Source of the DNA: DASQPR01 sp963797605
Lineage (GTDB): Bacteria > Actinomycetota > Actinomycetes > Mycobacteriales > Micromonosporaceae
DNA length: 64,000 nucleotides
Assembly (NCBI GenBank): GCA_963797605.1
Contig: CAWCPX010000017.1
Span: forward strand, 620,001-684,000
Direction: 5' to 3'
The notes beneath the pieces were generated by a model. That model saw nothing but the letters and a program-made list of their open reading frames with translations. It was not told the origin of the DNA and made no database searches. Shown one piece after another: positions 18,115-28,609 of this stretch (its first letter is position 1; every line of letters starts with the position of its first letter). The translations under genes were made by a program, and so were the position numbers.

Positions 18115-19553
18115 TCACGCTTCCACAGTTTCGAACAGGACGCGCCGTTGCGTCGGATCAGCCACCGTCAACCGGACCGGCCTGCGTTGCCCGATGACCA
18201 GGCCGGCGCCCTCGCAGCGAGCCCGGACGGCCGGGCTGTCGATCGCGACGACACCCCGGGGCGGGGCGTCGTGCTTCGGGGCGTCGACGTCGAGCACGGC
18301 GGCGTCGAACTGCTCGCCCACCCGGCCTTCGAGCAGCACTGCCTCGGCCAGGTCGACGGCACCACGCTCGGCGGCACCAGCGACCCGATCGGTGGAGGTC
18401 ATCACGTCGGGGAGTTTCGGCAGCGCCGCGCGAACCCATGCCGGCACCTCCACCCCGGCGAAGAGCGCGAGACAGACCTCGGTCGCGTAACGGTCGGCCA
18501 GACGGCGCAGGGGCGCGGTCACGTGCGCGTAGGGAGCGGCGACGCCACCGTGCTCGATCAGAGACGGCAGCGGACCGTCGAACGCGCAGTAGCCCGCGCC
18601 CCGCATCAGCTCCGCTGACTGATCGAGAAACGCGGCGCCCCGAGGATCGCTGCCGTCGACGGCTCCGATGACCCGGCCCGCGCTCGCACCGTCGGGCCAG
18701 TCGATGCCCAACGGAGCGGCGGCCGCCTTCAACTTGGCGATCGCCTGCGGATCGGGGCGGGGCATCGTACGCAGCAGACCGATCTTGCCGTTGATCATTA
18801 TCTCGGCCGCCGCCATGCCGGTGAGCAGCGAAATCTGAGCGTTGAACTCTTCGATCGGCAGCGGCGCCGCGAAGATGAGCTGCCACCCGCCATCGACCGC
18901 CTCGACCTCCTGCGACGGGATCGGCAGGTTGATAGCGCCCCGGACCAGGCCACGCTCGACGAGCAGCTTACCGATCTCGGGCAGCAGCGCGATCGACTCG
19001 AGCGGGCCGCTGACATCACCCGCGTCGATCGAGGCCGCGACGGCCGGGTAGTTGAGTTTGGCGCGGCTGCGGATCGTGGCCCGTTCGACTCGGACCGCCG
19101 AGGTGGCGCCGTCGGAGTCGAGATCAATCGTCCAGAGGACGGCGGCCCGGACCTGATCGGGCAGGAGGCTGGCCACGCCCTCGGAGAGGTTCGCCGGGTG
19201 CAGCGGCACCTTGCCGTCGGGCAGATAGACGGTCTGGCCACGGTGCCACGTGTCGGCTTCCAGCGCGCCGCCCGGAGTCACGAACGCGGACACGTCGGCG
19301 ATGGCGTAGTAGACGCGGTAACCGCCGCCGATCCGCCGCTCCAGACACATCGCCTGGTCAAGGTCATCGACGAGGGCGGGTCGATGGTGACGAACGCGAT
19401 GTCGGTGCGGTCGAGCCGGAGCATCACCGGGCCGGTCGCGGCGATCGTGTCGGCTTCGCGCTGCGCTTCGGGCGAGAACTCCGAAGGCAGCTTTAACTCG
19501 TGACGGAGGGCGCTGAAGTCGATTTGAGGCGCGACGAGACGGCGGATAACCAT
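18115..19553 (-). CDS. RNB-domain exoribonuclease (RNase II/R family), frameshifted
   Basis: About 479 residues once a lost base near 19,364 is restored. The N-terminal frame ends FVTIDPPSSM and the downstream frame resumes QAMCLERR, which rejoins the RNB active-site motif DPPSSMDLDQA whose Asp residues bind metal. Later conserved parts are YYAIADVSAFV, LHPANLSEGVASLLPDQVRAAV and APYAHVTAPLRRLADRY. The enzyme degrades RNA 3' to 5'. The protein is shorter than RNase R and lacks visible cold-shock and S1 domains, as in the compact actinobacterial RNB proteins. The break is best read as a sequence error. Confidence 0.85.
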
Positions 19554-19651
19554 CCGTCAGTCATACCAGCGCGTGGCGACATCGTCTTGGCGAGGCGCGA
19601 GTCAACCTTCGCCGCCGATCCCATCACGGTCTTCGCCGCGCAGTCGGGGCC

Positions 19652-19723
19652 AGGCCCTGTCTCAAAGCTGCCGTTCGGCTGCGCCGCGAGCGGCTCGCTC
19701 GAACGGACGTCGAGACAGGGCCT
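19652..19723. repeat. Nested inverted repeat, IS-terminus-like
   Basis: AGGCCCTGTCTC (19652-19663) is exactly inverted at 19712-19723, and CCGTTCG/CGAACGG pairs again inside. The outer arm resembles termini of actinobacterial DDE insertion sequences, so it may be a tiny non-autonomous element. It may equally end transcription of the lysine-rich gene. Confidence 0.5.
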
Positions 19724-19783
19724 ACCGTCACCGCTCGTGGCACCGACTGCGCGGCGCCCTGGCCACGCGTGCCTTCCGAGGAC

Positions 19784-21325
19784 TCACCGTGCCAAGCGCA
19801 CGGTCGACCGACGGGCCGCCGCCTTGCGAGCCGGGGCCTTCCGTGCGCTCTTCTTCGCCGCGGCCTTCTTCGCCGGGGCTCGCTTGCTCGCCGCCGACGT
19901 GCGCTTTCGCCCCGGTGCGGACGCCGACGTCCGTTTAGCGACGGTGGGCCGCGCGGCCTTGCGGGGCGTGCCGGTCCGGGCCACCGTGGTCCGGGTCGTC
20001 GTCCGCTTGGCCGGGGTCGCTCGCTTCGCCACCGCCTTCTTCGCCGCCGCCCGCTTGACCGCAGTGCCCTTGGCCGGAACCCGCTTGGTCGCCGTCGCCT
20101 TGCCGGCGGTGGTCTTCCGAGCGGCCGTCGTTTTCGTGGCGGCGGTCGTCTTCTTGGCCCGCGTTCGCTTGGCTGCCGTGGTCTTCTTCGCCGCCGTGGC
20201 CTTCCTCGCCGCCGCGGCCTTCCGCGCCGCGGTGGCCTTCCGGGCGGCTCCGCGGTGGTCTTCCGGGCCGCGGCGGTCTTCTTCGCGGCGGCGGTCCGCT
20301 TGGCGGTGATGGTCTTCTTGGCCACCGTCCGTTTCGCGGTCGTGGTCTTCCGGGGCCGCGTCGCGGCGGTCGCCTTCCTCGGCCGAGTCCCCGCCGTTGC
20401 CTTCCGCGCTCCCGTGGTCGCTGTGATCCGACGGGTCGCGGTCGTCTTCCGCGCCGCCGAGGTCGTCTTCCGGGCAGCCGTCGCCTTACGCGGCGCGGCC
20501 GCCTTCTTGGCCGGGGTCGCCTTTCGCGCCGCCGTCGTCTTCCGGGCGGTCGTGGTCTTGCGGGCGGTCGTGGTCTTGCGAGCGGTCGTGGTCTTCCGGG
20601 CCGCGGTGGTCTTCCGGGCCGCGGGCTTCGCGGCCCGGTGGCCTTTCGGGCGGCCGTCGCCTTCTTCGCGGGCGCCGTCTTCTTCGCCGCCGCCCGCTTC
20701 GCCGGCACCCTCGCGGATGTTGTCCGTTTCGCGGCGGTCGTCCTTTTAGCCGCCGCTGACGTGGTCTTTCGCGCGGTCGTCTTCTTCGCGGCCGTGGTCT
20801 TCTTCGCGGCGGCTCGCTTGGCCGGCGCCTTCTTCGCTGCCGCCTTCTTCGCGGGTGCCTTCTTCGCCGCCGTACGCGTCGTGACCGCCTTCTTCGCCGG
20901 CGCCTTCTTGGCCGCGGTCGTCTTCTTCGCCGCCGTGGTCTTAGCCGGCGTTTACGCAGGGTGGCGCGGTCGCCGACAGCGTCCTTGGCGCTGTTCTCTG
21001 GCCGCGGTGGTCTTCTTCGCCGGGGCCGTGGTCGTCTTACGCGCGGCCGTGGTCTTGCTAGCCGGCGTGGTCTTACGCGCGGTCGTGGTCTTGCGAGCCG
21101 TCGTGGTCTTGCGCGGGCTGCAGTCTTACGGGCCGGTGCCGTCTTCTTGGCGGCCGTGGTCTTCTTGGCGGCGGTCGTCTTCTTCGCCACGGTCGTCTTC
21201 TTGGCCGGAACCCGCTTCACCGCGGTCGTCTTGTTCGCCGGCGTCGTCTTCGCCGCCCCCACGGTGCGCTTTGTCGCGGTCGCCTTCGTGGCCGTGGTGC
21301 CCGTGGCCCGCACCGTCGTCGTAGA
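19784..21325 (-). CDS. Lysine/alanine/threonine-rich histone H1-like protein, frameshifted and truncated
   Basis: Nearly 1.5 kb of the minus strand encodes tandem short repeats of the types AKKTTAAKKT, ARKTTTARKT and PAKKAAAKK, ending VRLAR. In any single frame the repeats are interrupted several times (for example near 21,115 and 20,640), where the Lys-rich pattern moves to another frame, so indels are likely. Such basic low-complexity tails occur in actinobacterial HupB and histone H1-like proteins, which compact the nucleoid. The N-terminus is missing because the sequence changes genome at about 21,320. Whether a HU domain preceded the repeats cannot be told. Confidence 0.65.
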
Positions 21326-21335
21326 ATCCGGGACG
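21318..21335. other. Junction between actinobacterial and alphaproteobacterial sequence
   Basis: To the left the minus strand encodes the Lys-rich actinobacterial repeats (TTTVRATGTTATKAT). To the right the plus strand encodes the 3' part of an alphaproteobacterial M20-type hydrolase (DDDPDVIARLELLLRS). Neither gene has its other half. No transposase, integrase or tRNA lies at the point. Confidence 0.8.
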
Positions 21336-21703
21336 ACGATCCGGATGTGATCGCGCGGCTGGAGCTGCTGCTGCGGAGCATGGCCGCGGATGTCAGCGCG
21401 CAGGGCCGCTGCACGGTCGCGGTGGAATGTATCCGTACCGGCGCGCCGGCGATGATGGATGCTTCGTTCCAGCATGCGATCGAAGCCGCGAGCACGGCCT
21501 GTGCCGGCGGCAAGTCGATTCGCATGCCGAGCGGCGCCGGTCACGACGCCCAGGTACTCGCAACCGTGATGCCGTCGGCGATGCTTTTCGTGCCCTCGAT
21601 CGGCGGCATCAGCCATCACTGGACCGAAAACACCGATGACGCCGACATCGTCACCGGCGCCGAGGTCTATGTTGACGCCTGCCGGCGACTGCTGAAAGGC
21701 TAG
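21330..21703 (+). CDS. M20-family Zn-dependent amidohydrolase, 3' end only
   Basis: About 123 C-terminal residues of a hydantoinase/carbamoylase-type M20 amidase remain. Diagnostic parts are RMPSGAGHDAQ, which contains a catalytic-site His/Asp, MLFVPSIGGISHHWTE and DIVTGAEVYVDACRRLL. Family members cleave N-carbamoyl amino acids, allantoate or related ureides. The 5' two thirds are absent because the contig changes source at about 21,320-21,335. The first internal ATG or GTG is not a real start. Confidence 0.85.
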
Positions 21704-21735
21704 AGTACCCGACATCGGCTACCGCGGGAGAGGAC

Positions 21736-22952
21736 ATGGCGGCCGAGCCCAAGCCGAAGCATTCGATCAGGGACATTCCGATCGCAGTCTGGACCCTGGG
21801 CTTCGTCTCGATGCTGATGGACATCTCATCGGAGATGATCCACGCCTTGCTGCCGGTCTATCTGGTCACGGTGCTCGGCGCCTCGATGGCGACGGTCGGG
21901 GTCATCGAGGGCATCGCCGAGGCGACGGCGTCGATCACAAAGATATTTTCCGGCGCGCTTTCGGACTGGCTCGGCAGGCGCAAATGGCTCGCGGCCTTCG
22001 GCTACGGCCTCGCCGCATTCACCAAGCCGGTGTTTCCGCTGGCGCCTGATATCGGCTGGCTGGTCGCGGCGCGCTTCGTCGATCGGATCGGCAAGGGTAT
22101 TCGCGGCGCGCCCGCGCGATGCGCTGGTGGCGGAACTCGCGCCGGATCATCTGCGCGGCGCGAGCTTTGGTCTGCGCCAATCGCTCGATACGGTCGGCGC
22201 GTTCGCCGGCCCGCTGCTCGCCATCGCGCTGATGTGGTGGACGGCAGACAACTTCACGGTCGTGTTCTGGTTCGCCGTCGTTCCCGCCTTTCTGTCGCTG
22301 GCGCTGATCAGTTTCGCCGTGCGCGAGCCGGATCGGCCGCAGGGCCGGCGCCAGCGTGCGCAATCCGGTCAGCCTGACCGAAATGCAGGAATCTCGGCGC
22401 CGCCTATTGGTGGGTGGTCGCCGTTGCGACCGTGTTCACGCTGGCGCGGTTCAGCGAGGCGTTCCTGATTCTGCGCGCCCAGAATGTCGGGCTGCCGATC
22501 ACACTGGTGCCGGCCGTGCTGGTGCTGATGAACGTCGTCTATGCCGTCGCGGCCTATCCCGCCGGCGCGTTTCGGATCGCATGAGCCGCGTACCGCTGCT
22601 CGCGACCGGAATTCTGTTGCTGGTTGCCGCCGATCTCGCTCTGGCGCTGCTGCCGTCGCTCGGCGGCGTCGCGCTCGGCGTCGTGCTGTGGGGGCTGCAT
22701 ATGGGATTCACCCAGGGGCTGCTGGCCGCGCTGGTGGCGGATACCTCGCCCGCCGAGTTGCGCGGCACCGCCTACGGATTTTTCAACCTGCTGGGCGGAC
22801 TTGCGATGCTCGCCGCCAGCGTCATCGCCGGTGGCCTTTGGGATATCGCGGGACCACCAGGCACCTTCCTGGCCGGCGCCGGTTTCGCGATCATCGCGCT
22901 GGCGGGTTTGCTCGCCGTGCGAAGCAAGGTCACCGGCAAGGCCGCCGGCTGA
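21736..22952 (+). CDS. MFS transporter, frameshifted
   Basis: Read across four indels (about 22,112, 22,345, 22,392 and 22,575) this is a full MFS protein of about 405 residues. It starts MAAEPKPKHSIRDIPIAVWTLGFVSMLMDISSEM, has the motif A region ALSDWLGRRKWL, GKGIRGAP..RDALVAELAP, and ends with helices up to VRSKVTGKAAG. The SSEMIHALLPVYL opening resembles the YfcJ/arabinose-efflux-like group. The substrate is unknown. The protein continues after each break in a neighbouring frame, so the breaks are probably sequence errors. Confidence 0.75.
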
Positions 22953-22984
22953 AGCTGAGCGTGTCGGTACGCGAGCGAAGTTCT

Positions 22985-23202
22985 TCACCGGCGCCGCCCC
23001 CAGGAAATCGCGCTCCAGACCCGTTCGTGCAGGTAATACCAGGCGATCTTGGTGATGACCTCGAGACCCGCGATCGAACCTGCGATCTCGACCCTGCCGG
23101 TCATGAACCAGCTGATGGCAAACGTATCGAGCGTCCCAAGGTTCGCCAACTGACGGCCTTCAGAACCGACCTCGCATGTGTCTCCGCTCCACGAAACAGC
23201 AC
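22985..23202 (-). CDS. DUF2061 family small membrane protein, frameshifted
   Basis: The roughly 73-residue protein shows the DUF2061 pattern: ETHARSVLKAVSWRTLG, TLDTFAISWFMTG, then a second helix ending KIAWYYLHERVWSAI. It is predicted to have two membrane helices; the function is unknown. A base is missing in the G run near 23,139 between the two halves. GTG at 23202 is preceded by AGGAGG at 8 bases, supporting that start. Confidence 0.7.
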
Positions 23203-23425
23203 CCGGCATGCCTCCTGTGTGGCGTTGACAGAATTTACCATGCCGGCGCACCGGACCGCTTCACGATCGTCGTCTTGCCGCCGACTTTTCGCGTCCAGGC
23301 ATCTCTCGGACCGGCCGCAGCCCGGTTCCGGACTTCTTGGACGAAGTGAGCGCTCTGATATGCCGCACCGTGGCGAACGTCGAGCACGCCGACGGCCTGG
23401 TTCTCAGCCAGGAAATGGAGTTGAA

Positions 23426-23723
23426 ATGAGACTGATCATTGTCCTCGGCGCGATCTGCGCGCTGACAGTGCCGCTTCCGCCCAGACCGCCGATTGCAGCG
23501 CGATCGCGGATCCCGCCGCAAAGCTCGCCTGTTACAACAACGAGCCGCCGCCCACCCCAGCACGGCCCGCGACAGCCCGCCCCCAGCCGCCGCAAGACCG
23601 GCGCCGCAATGCCGCACGGCCACGAGGCCATCGACCAGCGAAAGCAGCAAATACATCGACCAGATCGGCGAGGAAGACGCCATCGTCAGCGCCAAGATGC
23701 GGGGCATCTGCCGCGGCTGCTGA
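23426..23723 (+). CDS. Small secreted protein with C-terminal ICRGC motif, frameshifted
   Basis: ATG at 23426 opens a signal peptide (MRLIIVLGAICALT). After a shift near 23,465 the mature part reads ASAQTADCSAIADPAAKLACYNN, then a Pro-rich stretch. After another shift it ends SKYIDQIGEEDAIVSAKMRGICRGC at 23723. The two cysteine pairs suggest disulphides in the periplasm. The C-terminal ICRGC is shared with the gene at 28116-28367. The function is unknown. Confidence 0.55.
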
Positions 23724-23765
23724 GCGGTTGCGCATTTCCAGCCGCAGCAACGCGCTTCGGCGCAA

Positions 23766-23793
23766 AAAAGCCCCGGACGATGCCGGGGCTTTT
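23766..23793. terminator. Bidirectional intrinsic terminator
   Basis: AAAAGCCCCGG (23766-23776) and CCGGGGCTTTT (23783-23793) form an 11-base stem with a 6-base loop and A/T flanks on both sides. It serves the convergent small secreted protein gene and outer-membrane protein gene. Confidence 0.85.
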
Positions 23794-23841
23794 AATTTGT
23801 CGAGGGAGGAACCTACAGGCCCCGTCGTTGCCAGTACTTGC

Positions 23842-24645
23842 TCAGTACTTGGCGACAACCGGGACCACCGAAGTTGAACTTGTAGTTCACGCCGACCAGG
23901 AACTGCTCGACTTCAAGCTTGGTGCGGACGACGTCCGCGAAGCCGACGGTGTTCGGGCCGTTGCAACGAAGGTCACGTCCTTGTTGCCGAAGTCCATATA
24001 GTTGAACTCGCCGAACACCGACCAGCCGCGGGCGAACATGCCATTCAAGACCGCCGCCGACGGTCCAGCCCTGGCGATTAACGCTAGCGCGGTTTCAGAG
24101 ACGAACGGGGTCGGGAACGAAGCCGTTGAAGGTGTGATCGACGCGGGTCCAGGCGCCTCCGCCCTTGACGTAACCGAGCAGCTGGCCGGCGTGAAGAGAT
24201 AGCCAAGCGCGGCCGGTGACGGTGAACATGTCCTTCACCTGGTTGACCGAATTAAACGAACCGACCGGAAAGCCCGGGAAAGCGGTCGGATGAAGTGCGT
24301 GCTGCCGACCCTGCCGTAGTCATACATGCCCTGGATGCCGATCACCCAGTTGCTGGCAAACTGGTAGTCGCAACCGATCTGACCGCCACCGATGAAGTCG
24401 GTGCCGTTGCTGCCGCCGAAATCGTTATTCGGAGCGACGGCGCATGCCATCGACCTTGGCGACCTGGGTCTGATGCGGCCGCTCCCAACCACCGCCGACA
24501 TTGCCGCCGATGTAGCATCCGCTCCAGCTATAAACCGCGACCGGGACCGGGGGCGGCGCCTTGGTGTAACGGGGCGCCATGTCGGCCGCAACGGCCGATC
24601 CGGTCATCGCAATCGCTGCGAGCATTCCAAAAGCAAAATTCTTCA
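23842..24645 (-). CDS. Omp25/Omp31-like outer-membrane beta-barrel protein, frameshifted
   Basis: The signal peptide is MKNFAFGMLAAIAMTGSAVAAD. The mature start (MAPRYTKAPPPVPVAVYSWSGCYIGGNVGGGW) and IGGGQIGCDYQFASNWVIGIQG are typical of the alphaproteobacterial Omp25/Omp31 porin-like family. The barrel ends with VVAKY at the stop (23842-23844). At least five indels split the frame. Closely related barrels lie at 56,029, 57,103 and 60,659 in this window. The role is structural or weak porin activity in the outer membrane. Confidence 0.75.
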
Positions 24646-24944
24646 TTTTGATTTCCCCTTGCCCAAATTGCGAAATTGTCAGAATTGCTTTTAATGGAAT
24701 TGGGCCGGCAATGCTGTGGCGTGACAGACACAGTCGCGCGGAAGATTTCAGCCTCAAAGTTCCCGAAACCAAGTATTTGCGACACTCAATTTGCCGGCGC
24801 CGAATGCACCTCTGCGCCATCAAGGTTTGCGAATCGCAAGTGGCGTTCCGGCGACAACGAGTCACGTCGGATTGTCTTGGGATTTTCTTGCAAACCGCTG
24901 AATTTACGGCCATTTTCGAACCATGGAAGACAAAGTTCCCTGAC

Positions 24945-25991
24945 ATGCTGCTGCTTCAGGCCCTCCCCACCTCGATCGGCGCCGCCGCCATCGCGCCGGC
25001 GTTGCTGGTGCTGTGGCTCGTCATCGCCGCCGACGAGCGCCCCGGCCCGCCTGCGCGGGTGTGGCTGGCCTTCATGCTCGGGGCCGCCAGCATTTCGCTG
25101 CTGGGAATTGCGCGCGCGCCGTTTGCCGCGATTCTCGCCGTCCCCGGAAATCCCTGGATGACGCAGGCGCTGCGCTCGGTGTTCGGCGTCGCCGCGCCCG
25201 AAGAGATCGTCAAGGTGCTCGTCATCATCGCGGTGTCGGCGTGGCGCGGCGGCGCACCTTCGCGGATCCGATGGACACCGTGGTCTATGGCGCGGCGGCG
25301 GGCCTCGGCTTCGCGGCTTACGAAAACCTCGCTTATCTCGTGCAGCACGCCGACATGTGGCGATCGCTGGCCGCCTTGCGCAGCGTGCTGACCGTGCCGT
25401 TCCACGGCGCGCTCGGCATCATCGCCGGCGCCTATATCGCGATCGCGCGCGCCGGCACGGCGCTCGGCGCCAACCGGCATCATCGCGACTGGGCGCGCAT
25501 CTCGAGCTGGTGTCTGGTGCTGTTCGCGCCGGTCGCGCTGCATGCGGCGTTCGATTTTCCGCTGCTGACGCTGCAGAAGAATCCGGATCTCGGATCCATC
25601 GACGCGGCTGATGCTGGGAACGGCAAGCGTGCTGATCGGCTTCAGCTCGATCGGATTTGCGGTGCGGCTGGTGCGGCGCGTCGGCCGGCACCATGCGCCG
25701 CGCACCGAGATCGCGCGCGAGCGGCTGAGCCAGTTGCGGCGGATGTGGGCGCTGCTGGTCGCGGGCGGCGGCGCGGGCTTTGCCGGCGTGGCTTTCCTGC
25801 TGACCTCGCTCCATCACTGGTTCGTCAATCCCGAGCGCAACGCGTCGCTGGTGCTGATCCCGATCGGCCTCACCTCGATCCTGATCGGCTTCGCGCTGCT
25901 GGTGGCGACCACGGCGGTCTATATTTTCGGCCGCAACCGGATGCGGACGTCGTCGGAAGGCTTTTCGTCCGCGCCCGAGGCGCCAGGCTGA
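24945..25991 (+). CDS. PrsW-family intramembrane protease, frameshifted
   Basis: About 348 residues with seven or more membrane helices once breaks near 25,250 and 25,604 are bridged. PrsW signatures are present: APEEIVKVLVI with the paired glutamates, YGAAAGLGFAAYENL, FHGALGIIAGAY and ALHAAFDFPLLTL, each giving a conserved catalytic-site Glu or His. Family members cleave membrane substrates such as anti-sigma factors. No anti-sigma factor gene is adjacent, so the substrate is unknown. The 299 bases upstream hold only untranslated sequence between divergent genes. Confidence 0.8.
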
Positions 25992-26119
25992 GACTGTCGA
26001 ATTGCGACCTCCGTCGTCTGATCTCGATTTCAATCAAGATCGACGAACAAATTTCACCCGCAAGCGTCGTACGAGCTATACTGCGCATCCATCGGCGCGG
26101 CAGGCATCGGGAGATTCCA

Positions 26120-26709
26120 ATGACCCTTCCCCAGGACATCCGCACCAAAGACATCGAGAAAACTGCAGTCCGAAATGAGCGCCGCGGTGAAGGCGCATTG
26201 GAAAGCCTTCCTGTTCGAAGGCATCGTGCTCGCGGTGCTCGGCCTGGCGGCGATGATCGTGCCGCCGCTGGCAAGCCTCGCCGTCACCATCTTCCTCGGC
26301 TGGATGTTCCTGATCAGCGGCATCGCCGGGCTGGTCGTCACCTTCTGGGCGCGGCAGATGCCGGGCTTCTGGTGGTCGCTGTTTTCGGCGGCGCTTGCCG
26401 TGCTCGCCGGCCTCATCCTGCTGGCGCGGCCGATGCAGGGCGTCCTGACGCTCACCATCGTGGTCGGCGCCTATTTCCTCGCCGAAGGCGTCGCCACCAT
26501 CATGTACGCGCTGGAGCACCGCCGCGAATTGTCCGGAGCGCTGGTCCTGGCTGCTGGTCGCCGGGCTGATGGACATCCTGATCGCGTTCATGATCATCGC
26601 CGGCCTGCCCGGCTCGGCGGAATGGGCGATCGGCCTTCTGGTCGGGATCAATCTGGTGCTCGGCGGCGCGTCGCTGGTCGGCATGGCGCTCGCCGCGCGC
26701 AAATCCTGA
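26120..26709 (+). CDS. HdeD/DUF308 family membrane protein, frameshifted
   Basis: About 195 residues with six hydrophobic helices. After a short polar N-terminus (MTLPQDIRTKDIEK) an extra A near 26,160 shifts the frame; the protein continues AHWKAFLFEGIVLAVLGLAAMIVPPLASLAVTIFLGWM. A second break near 26,547 precedes LLVAGLMDILIAFMIIAGLPG and the end MALAARKS. The DUF308 repeats of paired helices with conserved Gly/Pro match HdeD, implicated in acid resistance in E. coli. The role in this organism is inferred only from family. Confidence 0.78.
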
Positions 26710-26735
26710 CGGGCGCTCGCGCGCCGATTATGGGG

Positions 26736-26763
26736 ATGACAAGGCCGGACGCGTGCGCTATAG
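26736..26763 (+). promoter_or_regulatory. Candidate promoter of the aroG leader
   Basis: ATGACA (26736-26741) and CTATAG (26758-26763) are spaced by 16 bases. The predicted transcription start (about 26,770) almost coincides with the leader-peptide ATG at 26772, so the leader message would be leaderless, as known for rhizobial trpL. Confidence 0.5.
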
Positions 26764-26771
26764 AGCCCGCC

Positions 26772-26852
26772 ATGATCAACCTCGCCACCAGCAACTATTG
26801 GTATTTTAGCTACGACAGCTCGCTGGCGGTGGGAGGATCGCGCTCAATCTGA
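26772..26852 (+). CDS. Aromatic-rich leader peptide for aroG attenuation
   Basis: A 26-residue ORF begins MINLATSNYWYFSYDSS. Residues 9-14 are Tyr-Trp-Tyr-Phe-Ser-Tyr, so five of six codons (26796-26813) specify aromatic amino acids, the end products of the pathway that AroG starts. It ends at 26852, 25 bases before a terminator stem, and aroG follows at 26940. This is the layout of a ribosome-mediated attenuator: a ribosome stalled for lack of charged aromatic tRNA would sit on these codons. The peptide itself probably has no other role. No similar gene is known to me by name. Confidence 0.75.
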   Translation: MINLATSNYWYFSYDSSLAVGGSRSI

Positions 26853-26901
26853 CGAATTGCAGCAAGAAGTCCGAACAGCCGCCAAACCTGGCGGCTTTTT
26901 T
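26823..26901 (+). promoter_or_regulatory. aroG attenuator: competing antiterminator and terminator
   Basis: The terminator is AGCCGCCA (26877-26884) paired with TGGCGGCT (26889-26896), a 4-base loop and a T-tract to 26901. An upstream copy of TGGCGG (26824-26829), inside the leader ORF just after the aromatic codons, can pair instead with CCGCCA (26879-26884), which would block the terminator. Stalling at 26796-26813 leaves this arm free; a ribosome reaching the stop at 26852 covers it. Both pairings are visible in sequence; the regulation is inferred. Confidence 0.7.
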
Positions 26902-26939
26902 ATTGGCCGGCAGGTTCCTCAACAACAGGAGCCATAGCC

Positions 26940-28043
<1,104 letters not shown>

Positions 28044-28115
28044 ACGATCGTGAAGCGGGGCGCGGCGTCGTTCGGCCGTGCCTGCGCTCCCGATCGGCTC
28101 GATCGATGGCGGTCG

Positions 28116-28367
28116 CTAGCAGCCGCGGCAGATGCTCTTGATCTTCGGTCGAGGGCTGCGTTTTCCTTGCTCAGCGGATCGTTCGGATCGCTCAGGTTCT
28201 TCTCGTTGGGCACGTCGCCGGCGCGCGGCTGGCGATGACCGACCGGCGCCTGGATCGCACGGCTCTGTGCCCGAATTTTTCGGAACCGACGACGATCCGC
28301 CTTGCGCGAACGCGTCCGGGCCGCCGATCAGAACCATCAGCGCCACCGACAGGATTGTTTTTCGCAT
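28116..28367 (-). CDS. Small secreted protein with C-terminal ICRGC motif, frameshifted
   Basis: ATG at 28367 opens a signal peptide (MRKTILSVALMVLIGGPDAFAQ). The mature part, read across indels, contains DPNDPLSKENAALDR and ends KIKSICRGC at 28116. It is a paralogue in layout of the gene at 23426-23723, sharing the final ICRGC that could form a disulphide or bind metal. The function is unknown. It lies convergent with aroG. Confidence 0.55.
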   Translation of the reverse strand: MRKTILSVALMVLIGGPDAFAQGGSSSVPKNSGTEPCDPGAGRSSPAARRRRAQREEPERSERSAEQGKRSPRPKIKSICRGC

Positions 28368-28395
28368 TTTGGTTCTCCCGTCTCTCTGTTTCTGT

Positions 28396-28602
28396 CTATC
28401 GCGCCGGAGCGTCGATCGTTGCGCAATTGCGGCGTCCCTGGGCGGCGCAGTCCTGCACCTTTCGTACATCGGCCATGGTGCCAAGCAACCAGATTCCGGC
28501 CGCCACCAGCACCACGAAGAAGCCGAGCATCACCGCGTTTTCGATGCGCGCGATTGCCCTCGTCTTCCGGCGGCTCCCGTTTTCCCTCGCCTCCTCCGCC
28601 AT
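28396..28602 (-). CDS. Small single-pass membrane protein
   Basis: The 68-residue ORF starts MAEEARENGSRRKTRAIARIENAV, has one hydrophobic helix (about residues 25-43, MLGFFVVLVAAGIWLLGTM) and a short tail with two cysteines (VQDCAAQGRRNCATI). The ATG at 28602 is 8 bases after the epmB stop, so it may be the last gene of that operon. The function is unknown. Confidence 0.6.
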   Translation of the reverse strand: MAEEARENGSRRKTRAIARIENAVMLGFFVVLVAAGIWLLGTMADVRKVQDCAAQGRRNCATIDAPAR

Positions 28603-28609
28603 CGCCAGG

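Noticed and set aside
16168..18618. An 816-codon plus-strand open frame
   Set aside because: It is antisense to the acyl-CoA synthetase and RNB nuclease genes, which have clear catalytic motifs; the frame is a shadow.
20486..21240. Apparent direct repeats that could suggest a CRISPR array
   Set aside because: The repeats are short, variable and coding, with no regular spacers and no cas genes.
19769..21324. Plus-strand frames rich in Phe/Ala/Val across 19.8-21.3 kb, resembling a membrane protein
   Set aside because: They are the complement of Lys-codon repeats (AAG read as CTT/TTC). The minus-strand Lys-rich gene explains them.
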